Of a DNA stretch of 64,000 nt, positions 34,055 through 42,365 are shown in pieces (within the stretch, counting starts at the first letter, position 1; every line of letters starts with the position of its first letter). A program made the translations under genes and the position numbers. Source of the stretch: VFJJ01 sp031362415 (GTDB taxonomy: Bacteria; Actinomycetota; Acidimicrobiia; IMCC26256; VFJJ01); assembly GCA_031362415.1 (NCBI GenBank), contig JANLSK010000329.1, forward strand, positions 1 through 64,000. The letters are read 5' to 3'. Under the pieces are notes generated by a model. It worked only from the letters and a program-made list of their open reading frames with translations, was not told the origin of the DNA and made no database searches.

Positions 34055-34693
34055 ATGGCCTCGGGTCCCGAAGCGACGCACGTCCGGCTGGCTGCCGCGG
34101 CCCGGCTGGTCGCCAACGAGGTTCGCGTCTCCGGCGCCGATCCTGCGGTCATGGCCGAGGCCGCCGAGCTCCTCGAACGAGCCGCCGAGCTCCTGGCCCC
34201 CCATGGGTTTCGCGGCCGCTTGGCCCAGTCGGCGCTTGACGGCACGTTGTTGGAGGTGCCCACGCGCGGTGGAGCGCCGTCCGAGGTCTTCCCGTACAGC
34301 CCGGTCATCGGCCCGCTCAACCCCATCGCACCGCCCGCCGAGTTCGTCCCGGTGGGCGAGCCGGGCTCGGCCACGATGACCGGCATTGTCACGTTCCCGC
34401 CGGTCTCGGTGGGACCCCCGGGGTTGGCTCATGGCGGGTCGATCGCATTGGTGCTCGACGAGCTGCTCGGCACGCTGAACGTCATCAACGAGATGGGTGC
34501 CATGACGGGAACGCTCACCGTGCGTTACCGGAGCCCCACACCCGCTGGTGTGCCCGTGCACCTCCACGCCGAGGGACGCGGCGTCGAAGGCCGCAAGATC
34601 TACAGCCACGGCGAGATCCGTCACGGTGACGTCGTGACCGCTGAAGCCGACGGGATCTTCATCCGCGCCGTCGGCCTCCACGACTGGACCTGA
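34055..34693 (+). CDS. PaaI-type hotdog thioesterase (212 aa)
   Basis: Hotdog fold with the PaaI-like helix motif GLAHGGSIALVLDELLG and a paired strand GTLTVRYRSPTPAGVPVHLHA. A helical extension of about 75 residues precedes it. It should hydrolyse acyl-CoA thioesters. It starts four bases after the hydratase stop, so the genes are an operon. The active-site Asp/Glu falls at DELLG. Confidence 0.85.
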   Translation: MASGPEATHVRLAAAARLVANEVRVSGADPAVMAEAAELLERAAELLAPHGFRGRLAQSALDGTLLEVPTRGGAPSEVFPYSPVIGPLNPIAPPAEFVPVGEPGSATMTGIVTFPPVSVGPPGLAHGGSIALVLDELLGTLNVINEMGAMTGTLTVRYRSPTPAGVPVHLHAEGRGVEGRKIYSHGEIRHGDVVTAEADGIFIRAVGLHDWT

Positions 34694-34740
34694 AACCCCG
34701 CGCCTCGCCCGGCGAGCGCGGCCGACCCCGGAGGTGTCCT

Positions 34741-36405
34741 GTGCCGTCGATCCGTGAAATGGTGATTGCCCGCGCCGACGACGACGGCCTCGGGATGCTG
34801 TTCGAGGACCAGTCCTGGACCTATCGAGAGTTCGTGGCCGGCGCGTCGGACCGGGGCCGGCTCCTGCAGGGCGTCAAGGCCGCAGCCGAGGCCGCACAGG
34901 GTCCGGCCCCGTTCCACGTGGGAGTGCTGCTCGACAACGGACCCGAGTTCTCGATGCTGCTCGCCGCTGCCGCACTGGTCGGGGCGACGATCGTCGGCAT
35001 CAACCCCACCCGCCGGGGTGCCGAGCTCGAACGCGACATCCGCCACACGGATTGCTTCATCGTGGTGACCGAGCGCGCGCACGCGGAGCTGCTCGACGAC
35101 ATCGACACGGGAGTTCCGCCCGAACGGCTGCTCGTGGTCGATTCGCCCGCCTGGGCCGACGCCGTGGCGGCTCACGCCGGGCTCGGTGTCCCGGATGCCG
35201 ACATCGATCCGGCGGCGCCGTTCATGCTGTTCTTCACCTCGGGCACGACCGGCCAGCCCAAAGCTGCGATCTGCTCGCAGCAGCGGATGGCCGGCGCCGG
35301 TCTGGCCCTCAGCGCCATGCAGGAGATCACCCCCGCCGACCGCTGTTACGAGGTCATGCCCATGTTCCACTCGAACGCGGTGATGGCCGGATGGTCGCCG
35401 TGCCTCGCCGCGGGCGCAACGCACGTGTTCCGCCGTCGGTTCTCGGCGTCGGCCTTCCTCAGCGACGTTCGTCGCTACGGGTGCACGTTCATGAACTACG
35501 TGGGCAAGCCCATGTCGTACATCCTGGCCACGCCGGAGCACCCCGATGACGCCGACAACCCGCTGGTGCGGGTGTTCGGCAACGAGGGCGCCGAGCATGA
35601 CCTGGCTCGCTTCGCCGAGCGCTTCGGCTGCCGGGTCACCGACAGCTACGGCTCGTCGGAGGGTGGGGCATCGGTCGCCCGTCCTCCCGAAACGCCCCCC
35701 GGCGCGCTCGGCCTCGGCAGCGACGGCACCGTGATCCTCGATCCCGAGACCATGCTCGAGAAACCCCGTGCTCGCTTCGATGCCAACGGGCGCTTGGTCA
35801 ACGCCGACGATTGCGTCGGTGAGATCGCCAACACCAAGGCTGCAGCGGCCTTCGAGGGCTACTGGAACAACCCCGAAGCTGATCTCGAGCGCACCCGCCA
35901 GTCGATCTACTGGACCGGCGACCTGGGCTACCGCGACGACGACGGCTGGTTCTACTTCGCCGGGCGGAACTTCGACTGGATGCGTGTCGACGGCGAGAAC
36001 TTCGCCGCAGCGCCCATCGAACGGATCCTGGTGCGCCATCCCGACGTGCTCCTCGCCGCCGTGTACGCAGTCCCCAACGCCGTCGTGGGCGACGACGTGA
36101 TGGCCGCTGTGCTGCTCGAGACCGGGCGGTTGTTCGACGGACCGGGCTTCGCCGAGTTCCTGTCGGCCCAAGGCGACCTGGGCACCAAGTGGGCACCCCG
36201 ATACGTGCGTGTCGTCGACGACTTCCCCAAGACCGAGACCAACAAGATCCTCAAGCGGGTGCTGCGCCAGGAGCGATGGGAGACCGATGAGCCCGTCTGG
36301 GTGCGCGATGGCGCAAACTACCGGCTCATGACGGGCGCCGACCGTGCGACCGTGCTCAAGGAGTTCGAAGCTCGAGGACGGCTCGCCGTGCTCGACGCCG
36401 GCTGA
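34741..36405 (+). CDS. Acyl-CoA synthetase, AMP-forming (554 aa)
   Basis: ANL-superfamily adenylation enzyme: P-loop-like FFTSGTTGQPKAAICS, motif YGSSEGG, then YWTGDLGYRDDDGWFYFAGR (hinge region), RVDGENFAAAPIERIL and the C-terminal Lys region ETNKILKRVL. It activates a fatty or sterol-derived acid to its CoA thioester. Starts at GTG 34741 behind GGAGGTGTCCT. Operonic with the hydratase and thioesterase. FadD17-like similarity was considered but not tested, so no symbol is given. Confidence 0.9.
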   Translation: MPSIREMVIARADDDGLGMLFEDQSWTYREFVAGASDRGRLLQGVKAAAEAAQGPAPFHVGVLLDNGPEFSMLLAAAALVGATIVGINPTRRGAELERDIRHTDCFIVVTERAHAELLDDIDTGVPPERLLVVDSPAWADAVAAHAGLGVPDADIDPAAPFMLFFTSGTTGQPKAAICSQQRMAGAGLALSAMQEITPADRCYEVMPMFHSNAVMAGWSPCLAAGATHVFRRRFSASAFLSDVRRYGCTFMNYVGKPMSYILATPEHPDDADNPLVRVFGNEGAEHDLARFAERFGCRVTDSYGSSEGGASVARPPETPPGALGLGSDGTVILDPETMLEKPRARFDANGRLVNADDCVGEIANTKAAAAFEGYWNNPEADLERTRQSIYWTGDLGYRDDDGWFYFAGRNFDWMRVDGENFAAAPIERILVRHPDVLLAAVYAVPNAVVGDDVMAAVLLETGRLFDGPGFAEFLSAQGDLGTKWAPRYVRVVDDFPKTETNKILKRVLRQERWETDEPVWVRDGANYRLMTGADRATVLKEFEARGRLAVLDAG

Positions 36406-36478
36406 TCAGAAGGCTCGGGCCGGGCCCCGACGGGCGACCCCGGGCGGCCGGCCGTCGAGGCGAACTACCTTGCACCGC

Positions 36479-37576
36479 ATGGAATATCGGGTGTTGGGTC
36501 AGACCGGGGTGCAGGTGAGCGCGCTGTGCCTGGGTGCGATGAACTTCGGGTCGTTCGCCAATCCCGATCACGACGACTGCATCCGCATCATGCACGCCGC
36601 ATTTGACGCTGGTGTCAACTTTGTCGACACGGCCGACGTGTACTCGCAGGGCGAGTCGGAGGAGATCGTCGCCGCGGCGGTGAAAGGTCGGCGTGACCAG
36701 ATCGTCATTGCCACCAAGCAGTTCCATCCCATGGGCCCCGACGTGAACCAGCACGGCAGCTCGCGGCGCTGGATCAACGAGGCGGTTGACGGGTCGCTCC
36801 GTCGGTTGGGTACCGATCACATCGACCTCTACCAGGTGCACCGGCCCGACGATCTCACGGCACTCGAGGAGACCCTGGCCGGGCTGTCCGACGTGGTGCG
36901 GGCCGGCAAGGTCCGCATGGTCGGCTGCTGCACGTACCCGGCGCACCTCCAGACAGAGGCCCATTGGGTGTCGGAGCGCTGGGGGTACGAGCGGCTCGTG
37001 TGCAATCAGCCGCCCTATTCGATCCTGGTGCGGGGTATCGAGCGCGACTCGCTTCCCACGAGCCAGCGCTACGGGATGGGCGTCATCTGCTGGAGCCCCT
37101 TGGCCTCGGGCTGGCTCACCGGTCGCTACCGGATGGGCCAACCGCTTCCCGACAGCCCCCGCTGGGACGCCGAGATCAACCGGCCCCGCAAGGAGGGTCT
37201 CACCGCCAGCCCCGGCTCCTACCGGGAGCTCGCCGATCCCACGAACCCCGACACGCCGGTGAACGCCCGCAAGCTCGAGATCGCCGAGGCGTTGTGCCGC
37301 GTCGCCGATGATGCCGGGATCTCCATGACCCACATGGCTCTGGCGTTCGTGCTCGCGCATCCGGCAATCACCTCAGCCATCGTGGGGCCCCGAACCCTCG
37401 AACAGCTCGAGGGTCAACTCGACGCCGTCGTGATGCGACTGTCCGACGACGTGCTCGACGCCATCGATCGCATCGTGGCGCCTGGGACCGACGTGAACCC
37501 GGCCGAGGCCGGGTACGCGCCGCCGTCGTTGACCGAGCCCTGGCGACGACGGCGCGGCCGCAGCCGTCCGTGCTGA
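36479..37576 (+). CDS. Aldo/keto reductase (365 aa)
   Basis: AKR barrel with the tetrad Asp/Tyr (FVDTADVYSQGESEE), Lys (IATKQF) and His (LYQVHRPDD), plus the NADPH-binding C-terminal strand AIVGPRTLEQLEGQL. Oxidoreductase of small carbonyl compounds. ATG 36479 (MEYRVLG) is where the family begins; the upstream open frame is the end of the ligand gene's shadow. TACCTT seven bases before the ATG could be a -10 for a leaderless mRNA, but no -35 is visible. A second AKR is at 53415. Confidence 0.9.
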   Translation: MEYRVLGQTGVQVSALCLGAMNFGSFANPDHDDCIRIMHAAFDAGVNFVDTADVYSQGESEEIVAAAVKGRRDQIVIATKQFHPMGPDVNQHGSSRRWINEAVDGSLRRLGTDHIDLYQVHRPDDLTALEETLAGLSDVVRAGKVRMVGCCTYPAHLQTEAHWVSERWGYERLVCNQPPYSILVRGIERDSLPTSQRYGMGVICWSPLASGWLTGRYRMGQPLPDSPRWDAEINRPRKEGLTASPGSYRELADPTNPDTPVNARKLEIAEALCRVADDAGISMTHMALAFVLAHPAITSAIVGPRTLEQLEGQLDAVVMRLSDDVLDAIDRIVAPGTDVNPAEAGYAPPSLTEPWRRRRGRSRPC

Positions 37577-37603
37577 GCCCGTCCTACGAGAGTCAGGCGA
37601 GCC

Positions 37604-38386
37604 ATGGGGATCCTCGATCGGTGGTTTCGACGGGAAGGCGATGGCGGTTCCGGGGCCGTGCCTGGTCCGGGGTATCGCCATCCGGGATTCGGCGGGTCGA
37701 CGTCGTTCCATCTCTGGTGGGGCCCGCTCGGTCGCGCTCCGATCGTCGAGGTGGAGGCGACGCTCGAGGTTCTGGTGGACCCGGCCGTGCGGCCCACGTA
37801 CTTCTGGGCGCTCCAGGCCACGTTCGCCGATGCTCAGCGAACGTACGGTGCCGCGCATCTGGGGCTGCAGTCGTATGCACGCTTCGGCGACCGTCGGGCC
37901 GCCAACTGGGGTGGCTATGCCGAGCCACCGGCGTCACGGGTGCTCGCGGGCACGCCTCCGGTCCTGCCCGGCTTCGACGATGACCCGAACACCAGGGCCT
38001 ACCCCTGGGCCCCGGGCGTCCCCTACCGGTTGCGCATCTTCCGGGGCGTCGACGGCTGGGCCGGTGAGGTGACCGACCTGGTGAGCGGACAGGCTGTCGT
38101 GTTGCGCGAGTTGCTCGCGGCCGGGGACCGGCTCCAGAGCCCGGTGGTCTGGTCGGAGGTGTTCGCCCCGTGCGAATCACCGAGTGCATCGGTGCGCTGG
38201 AGCGATCTCGTGGCCCGCACGTCCGATGGCCACGAGGTACGGCCCGATCGGGTGCGCCTCACGCTTCCCAACGGGCGCTCGTGCCCCAACATCAACGTGA
38301 GCGTGGACGCGGTCGGTGTCGTGCAGTCGACCGGAGTCGTGCGGACCGCTCGCGACGGCGGCGTCATCGCGCTGCCCCAGCGATGA
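37604..38386 (+). CDS. Conserved hypothetical protein (260 aa)
   Basis: Not recognised. A short basic start (MGILDRWFRR) is followed by an aromatic, beta-rich body with GFGGSTSFHLWWGPLG, TYFWALQATFADAQ, GLQSYARFGDRRAANWGGY and YRLRIFRGVDGWAGEVTDL. The pattern of alternating hydrophobics and Trp suggests a beta-sandwich of lectin or carbohydrate-binding type, without catalytic motifs. No signal peptide, so probably cytoplasmic. It follows the aldo/keto reductase by 27 bases. Confidence 0.65.
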   Translation: MGILDRWFRREGDGGSGAVPGPGYRHPGFGGSTSFHLWWGPLGRAPIVEVEATLEVLVDPAVRPTYFWALQATFADAQRTYGAAHLGLQSYARFGDRRAANWGGYAEPPASRVLAGTPPVLPGFDDDPNTRAYPWAPGVPYRLRIFRGVDGWAGEVTDLVSGQAVVLRELLAAGDRLQSPVVWSEVFAPCESPSASVRWSDLVARTSDGHEVRPDRVRLTLPNGRSCPNINVSVDAVGVVQSTGVVRTARDGGVIALPQR

Positions 38387-38431
38387 CACGGACGTTCCCG
38401 GATGCCCTGCGCTGAGAACTGGGGGGCGCTC

Positions 38432-39295
38432 TCAGTCGTGGTCCTCGGCGATCCGCACCACCGCCGCGGCGACCTCGCTCGGATGGGTCTCCGGCAACAC
38501 GTGGCCCCCTCCGGCGATGAGGGTCAGGCGCGATTGCGGGAGCCGTTCGTGCAGCTCCACCGAGTGGTGTCTGGTACTCAAGGTCTGGTCGTCGGTGCCG
38601 GCGACGATCTCCACGGGCACGTCGATGCGTGGGTAGCTCGCAGCCCGCTCGAGCATGGTGTCACTGACGATCTTGAAGTCGTCGAAGTTCGACGCGAGCT
38701 GACGGGGAGCGGTCGCGATGCGGCTGGAGCGGCGGAGGTGCGGCGGCGCCATGCGTTGGCCGGTCGCCCGGGCCGCAACTCGCGGAGCGGCCAGCATCAC
38801 CAGCGGCGACACCAACGCAGCTGCGCCCGGGACCTTGAACAACCAGGGAACGTGGGTCGCCGACGGGATCACGTACCCGGCCACGCTCACCACGCCCGCG
38901 AGCCCGGTGAGCCCGTCAGCGGCGTCGATCGCCCAGCACAGCGCGACCGCCGCGCCCCACGAATGGCCGAGCACGATCGGTGTCGACGCCCCGACCTCGG
39001 CGCAGGCCCGGCTCACGAGGCGGGCCTGCACGTCGGGCGGGCAGGGCCGGGGCCGCTCGCTCCATCCGTGCCCGGGCCGATCGACGGCCAAGACCCGGAA
39101 TCCCTTGGTGCACAAGGCGTCGATGAACTGCGGCGACCAGCCGATCGAGGAGCCGTACATCCCGTGGACAAGCACCACCACCGGCAACGGTGCGTCACCG
39201 TCGGGAGCGACGGGGCCGTCGGTCGACCGGGCCGGGTGCTCGACCAGGTGCATGCGCAGGCCGTCGACCATCGCCATGGTGCCCGGAGCCCGCAT
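38432..39295 (-). CDS. Alpha/beta-fold hydrolase (287 aa)
   Basis: Serine hydrolase fold: oxyanion strand VVVLVHGMYGSS, nucleophile elbow GHSWG, acid in EIVAGTDDQTLS and His in IAGGGHVLPETHP. A cap region of about 90 residues lies between. It resembles esterases and C-C hydrolases of catabolic pathways. Start options are ATG 39295 or ATG 39271. Convergent with the hypothetical protein upstream; the acyl-CoA synthetase gene follows on the same strand upstream of it. Confidence 0.87.
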   Translation of the reverse strand: MRAPGTMAMVDGLRMHLVEHPARSTDGPVAPDGDAPLPVVVLVHGMYGSSIGWSPQFIDALCTKGFRVLAVDRPGHGWSERPRPCPPDVQARLVSRACAEVGASTPIVLGHSWGAAVALCWAIDAADGLTGLAGVVSVAGYVIPSATHVPWLFKVPGAAALVSPLVMLAAPRVAARATGQRMAPPHLRRSSRIATAPRQLASNFDDFKIVSDTMLERAASYPRIDVPVEIVAGTDDQTLSTRHHSVELHERLPQSRLTLIAGGGHVLPETHPSEVAAAVVRIAEDHD

Positions 39296-39361
39296 GGCTC
39301 CGAGACTACCGAGCCCCAGCCCCGTTTCGGGTCCGATCCCGTGCTGTACCCCCTGCTGGGC

Positions 39362-41002
39362 TCACGGGCCCCAGCGCAGGCGTAGCTCGGTCTTTTTGAT
39401 CTTGTTCATGGGAGTGCGGGGGAACGAGTCGACGAAGTACCACTCTTCGGGCACCTTGTATCGGGCCAGGTTGGCTGCGCAGCGCTCGCGCAGCGACTCC
39501 ACCGTGAGCTCGGAGGCCGTGTCGGGGAAGGCCTGCACGAAGGCCACGACCCGCTCGCCGAGGCGCTCGTCGGCCCGTCCGACCACGGCGCAGGCCGCGA
39601 CGCGCGGGTCGTCGTGGAGGACCCGCTCAACCTCGGCCGGGTAGACGTTGGAGCCGCCCCGGATGATCATGTCGCCCTTGCGATCCTTCACGAACACGTT
39701 CCCGTCGTCATCGACGAGGGCCACGTCCCCGGTGTGCAGCACGCCACCCCGGAGCGCGTCGGCGGTGGCCTCGGGTCGGTTCCAGTAGCCGAGGAACGTG
39801 GTGTAGACGTGGGCCCACGGCCCGCTGCGGGTGGGGCCCACGCACAACTCGCCGGTCTGGCCCGTGGGGACGGGTCGGTCGGCATCGTCGACGATCGTGA
39901 TCTCCACGTGCTCTTGTGCGGTGCCGCATGATCCGGCCACCGGTGCGGCGTTGGGGTCGGTGTAGGTGACGGCCGTCGGAGCTTCCGTGAGTCCGTAGCC
40001 GATCATCACCTCGGCCCCGAAACGCTTGCGGTACAAGGTGCGAAAGGCTTCGGGCAGGTCGGCTCCGCCCACACCCGGTCGGATCAGCGTTCGCAGGTGG
40101 TCGTCGGTGACAGCAGGGTTGGTGAGGAGGTCGTGGAGGGTCGCCGGCACGGCCGAGAGCACGGCGACACGCTCGTCGCGGATCCATTCGGCGACTCCGA
40201 GCGCGTCGGCGCGGTCCATGCACACGAGCCTCTTCTCGCTCTGCCACGCCAGCACGGGGCCCAGGCACAGCAGATTGAGGATGGTGAACGGCAGGTACAC
40301 GCCGAGCACGTCGCCCTCGGAGTAGCGCCCACCCGACTGCGCCATCCGCCCGGGCATCAGCATGTTGTGCTGGCTGTGCACGGCGCCCTTCGGGAAACCC
40401 GTGGTGCCACTGGTGTACGCGATGGCGGCCGGCGCCCAGGGATCGATCTCATCGATGCTCGCGCTCGGTCCATCGAGCGTGGCATCGGCCAACAAACGAG
40501 ACCAGGCCGAGCTGGGATCACCTGCCGTGGTGCCGATCAGGTGCACGAGCTCGGGGAGCTCGCCGAGGTGCGGCGTGAGCTCGGCAATGATCTCGGGCTC
40601 GGCCAGGAGCACCGAGGCCTCTGCGTCGCGCAGCATGTAGGCCTTCTCGGGTGGCGCCAGCGGACGGTTCACGCCGACCCAGATCGCTCCCAGGCGCATG
40701 GTCGCGAGGTAGGCCACCACGATCTCGGTGTGATTGGCGAGGCAGGCCGCAACTCGGTCGAATGGCCTGATCCCCAGTGATGCCAACGCATGTACGGCGC
40801 GGTTCACCTCGGCGTCGAGCTCGGCGAACGTGTACCGGTGGTGCCGACCGACGAGGGCCTCGGCGTCGGGAGCCTCGGCGAGAGGCCGTTCGAGGAGGCG
40901 GGCGACGGTCTGGGGACCGCCGGGGATCTCGACGCGACTCGTCGAGGCGATCAGCCCGTGGCGTTCGTACTCGAACGCGGCCGGAGGAACACGATTGCTC
41001 AT
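39362..41002 (-). CDS. AMP-dependent acyl-CoA synthetase/ligase (546 aa)
   Basis: ANL enzyme: YTSGTTGFPKGAVHS, GYGLTEAPT, hinge VFVKDRKGDMIIRGGSNVYP, and the catalytic Lys region RTPMNKIKKTELR. Activates a carboxylic acid to its CoA thioester. ATG 41002 (MSNRVPPAAFEYERHG) is the true start: the longer open frame to 41329 runs into the divergent Tat lipoprotein gene and lacks family sequence. About 66 bases separate it from the hydrolase gene downstream, so the two may be co-transcribed. Confidence 0.9.
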   Translation of the reverse strand: MSNRVPPAAFEYERHGLIASTSRVEIPGGPQTVARLLERPLAEAPDAEALVGRHHRYTFAELDAEVNRAVHALASLGIRPFDRVAACLANHTEIVVAYLATMRLGAIWVGVNRPLAPPEKAYMLRDAEASVLLAEPEIIAELTPHLGELPELVHLIGTTAGDPSSAWSRLLADATLDGPSASIDEIDPWAPAAIAYTSGTTGFPKGAVHSQHNMLMPGRMAQSGGRYSEGDVLGVYLPFTILNLLCLGPVLAWQSEKRLVCMDRADALGVAEWIRDERVAVLSAVPATLHDLLTNPAVTDDHLRTLIRPGVGGADLPEAFRTLYRKRFGAEVMIGYGLTEAPTAVTYTDPNAAPVAGSCGTAQEHVEITIVDDADRPVPTGQTGELCVGPTRSGPWAHVYTTFLGYWNRPEATADALRGGVLHTGDVALVDDDGNVFVKDRKGDMIIRGGSNVYPAEVERVLHDDPRVAACAVVGRADERLGERVVAFVQAFPDTASELTVESLRERCAANLARYKVPEEWYFVDSFPRTPMNKIKKTELRLRWGP

Positions 41003-41036
41003 GGCGAGAGTCCACCAGCTCCGCCAGAATGGCGCA

Positions 41037-42287
41037 ATGGACATACGGGTCGACCGCCGACGGTTCCTGAGCGTGGGTCTGGCGTTGCCAGCGGTTCCCG
41101 TCCTGTCGAGCCTCCTCGCGGCATGCGGCGACGACGACGACGAGCGCGGCGTCGCTCCGAGCACGGTCTCGTCAGCCTCGACCCCATCGACCGGAACGGC
41201 GGAGCCGGCGACGATCACGACGGCGGCGTCGACCAGCGGCCCGACGGCCCCGACGATGGCGCCCACCACGACGGAGGTCACCGTGCCCCTGGCTCGACTC
41301 GTCGTCCCCGACCATCCCTTCTGGCCCAACGACCTCTACGCCGAGGACCGTGTGCTTCTCGACGATCTGGCTTCCGCATATGCCGCCGAACGTGGCGCCA
41401 AGCCGCTCGACGCCGAGCGTTTCCTCTACGCCGATGCACCCTTGCGCCTGTTCGACTCGATCTTCGCCGGCGCCTCTGAGCCCGACGGGGTCTCGGGCGC
41501 GCTCTGGGTGTTCCACCTGTCGGGCTACTTCGGGGGCGTGTGGCTCCGGCGCGAGATCGTCACGGCCCAGCCCGAGTCCCTGCTCGCCGGGGCCAATGTC
41601 GAACCCACCGAGACGGCCTTCCGCACGAACCTGGCGAGGGCGGCCGAAGCGGTCGAGGCGGCCGGGGCCGGATCCGCTGCGGCGCTGGCCTTCGCCGAGG
41701 AATCGCTGTACGACGTCGAGAACCCCGACAATCCCGAACGACCGATCCGGGGCCTGATCGACACGTTCGGCTACAACCAGGGTTACCTGCTCCAGATCGT
41801 GGAGGCCCCGCCGGCGGGTCTCACGAGCCCCCCCGGCCTCGTGTCGTGTGAGGGTCCGCTGTTTTGCGAGTACGGCGGCGCTGACGATCAGGCTCGCCTC
41901 GGAGCGCTCGACGCCTTCCGGTCGGCAGCAGCGAAGCTCGGTGCAAGAGCCTCCGCCGACGCACCCGAGCGATGGCAGGAGCTGGCGGCGGCCATCTCCG
42001 TGATCCAGGGCCCGGCAGTCGAGCGGGGCCGCCTCGTCTGGAGCAGCGGGCTCTCGGTACAAGGGTTCCCGCAACACAGCTACTCCCAGCTGCTCGACAT
42101 CAGCGCTGCGTTCCTCCAGGCGATCCAGGCCATCGTGCTGGCCGCGGTCGAGTCGGTCGTCGAGAGCGACCCTGCCTTGGCCAGCCGGGCTGGGCTCGCC
42201 AACGCCTGCACCGACATCTGGCTTTCGTCGTACACCATGGGGCTCCTCGACGGGCGACTCGGCCGGGGGGTCCCGACGTTCGCGTGA
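41037..42287 (+). CDS. Tat-exported lipoprotein of unknown function (416 aa)
   Basis: The signal has a twin-arginine motif (DRRRFLSVG) and a lipobox (LLAAC, Cys24), so it is folded before export and lipid-anchored. A Thr/Ser/Ala linker reaches about residue 85. The body is mainly helical with LWVFHLSGYFGGVWLRREI, GLIDTFGYNQGYLL and two Cys (SCEGPLFCEYGG). No enzyme motif is recognised; Tat export hints at a cofactor or a complex. The start is 34 bases from the divergent ligase ATG. Confidence 0.75.
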   Translation: MDIRVDRRRFLSVGLALPAVPVLSSLLAACGDDDDERGVAPSTVSSASTPSTGTAEPATITTAASTSGPTAPTMAPTTTEVTVPLARLVVPDHPFWPNDLYAEDRVLLDDLASAYAAERGAKPLDAERFLYADAPLRLFDSIFAGASEPDGVSGALWVFHLSGYFGGVWLRREIVTAQPESLLAGANVEPTETAFRTNLARAAEAVEAAGAGSAAALAFAEESLYDVENPDNPERPIRGLIDTFGYNQGYLLQIVEAPPAGLTSPPGLVSCEGPLFCEYGGADDQARLGALDAFRSAAAKLGARASADAPERWQELAAAISVIQGPAVERGRLVWSSGLSVQGFPQHSYSQLLDISAAFLQAIQAIVLAAVESVVESDPALASRAGLANACTDIWLSSYTMGLLDGRLGRGVPTFA

Positions 42288-42365
42288 GCTGATCGGCCGC
42301 GAACCGGTCGACGGTGACGAAGGGCGCGTACGGAGGCACCCTCCGCGTCGGGCAGACTTTCCGGC

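Noticed and set aside
36466..36478. TACCTT as -10 of a leaderless promoter for the aldo/keto reductase (same for TAGCTT at 53403)
   Set aside because: Spacing fits, but no -35 is visible and both genes follow others closely, so chance matches are likely.
41003..41329. Longer start for the acyl-CoA synthetase
   Set aside because: It would overlap the divergent Tat lipoprotein and lacks family sequence.
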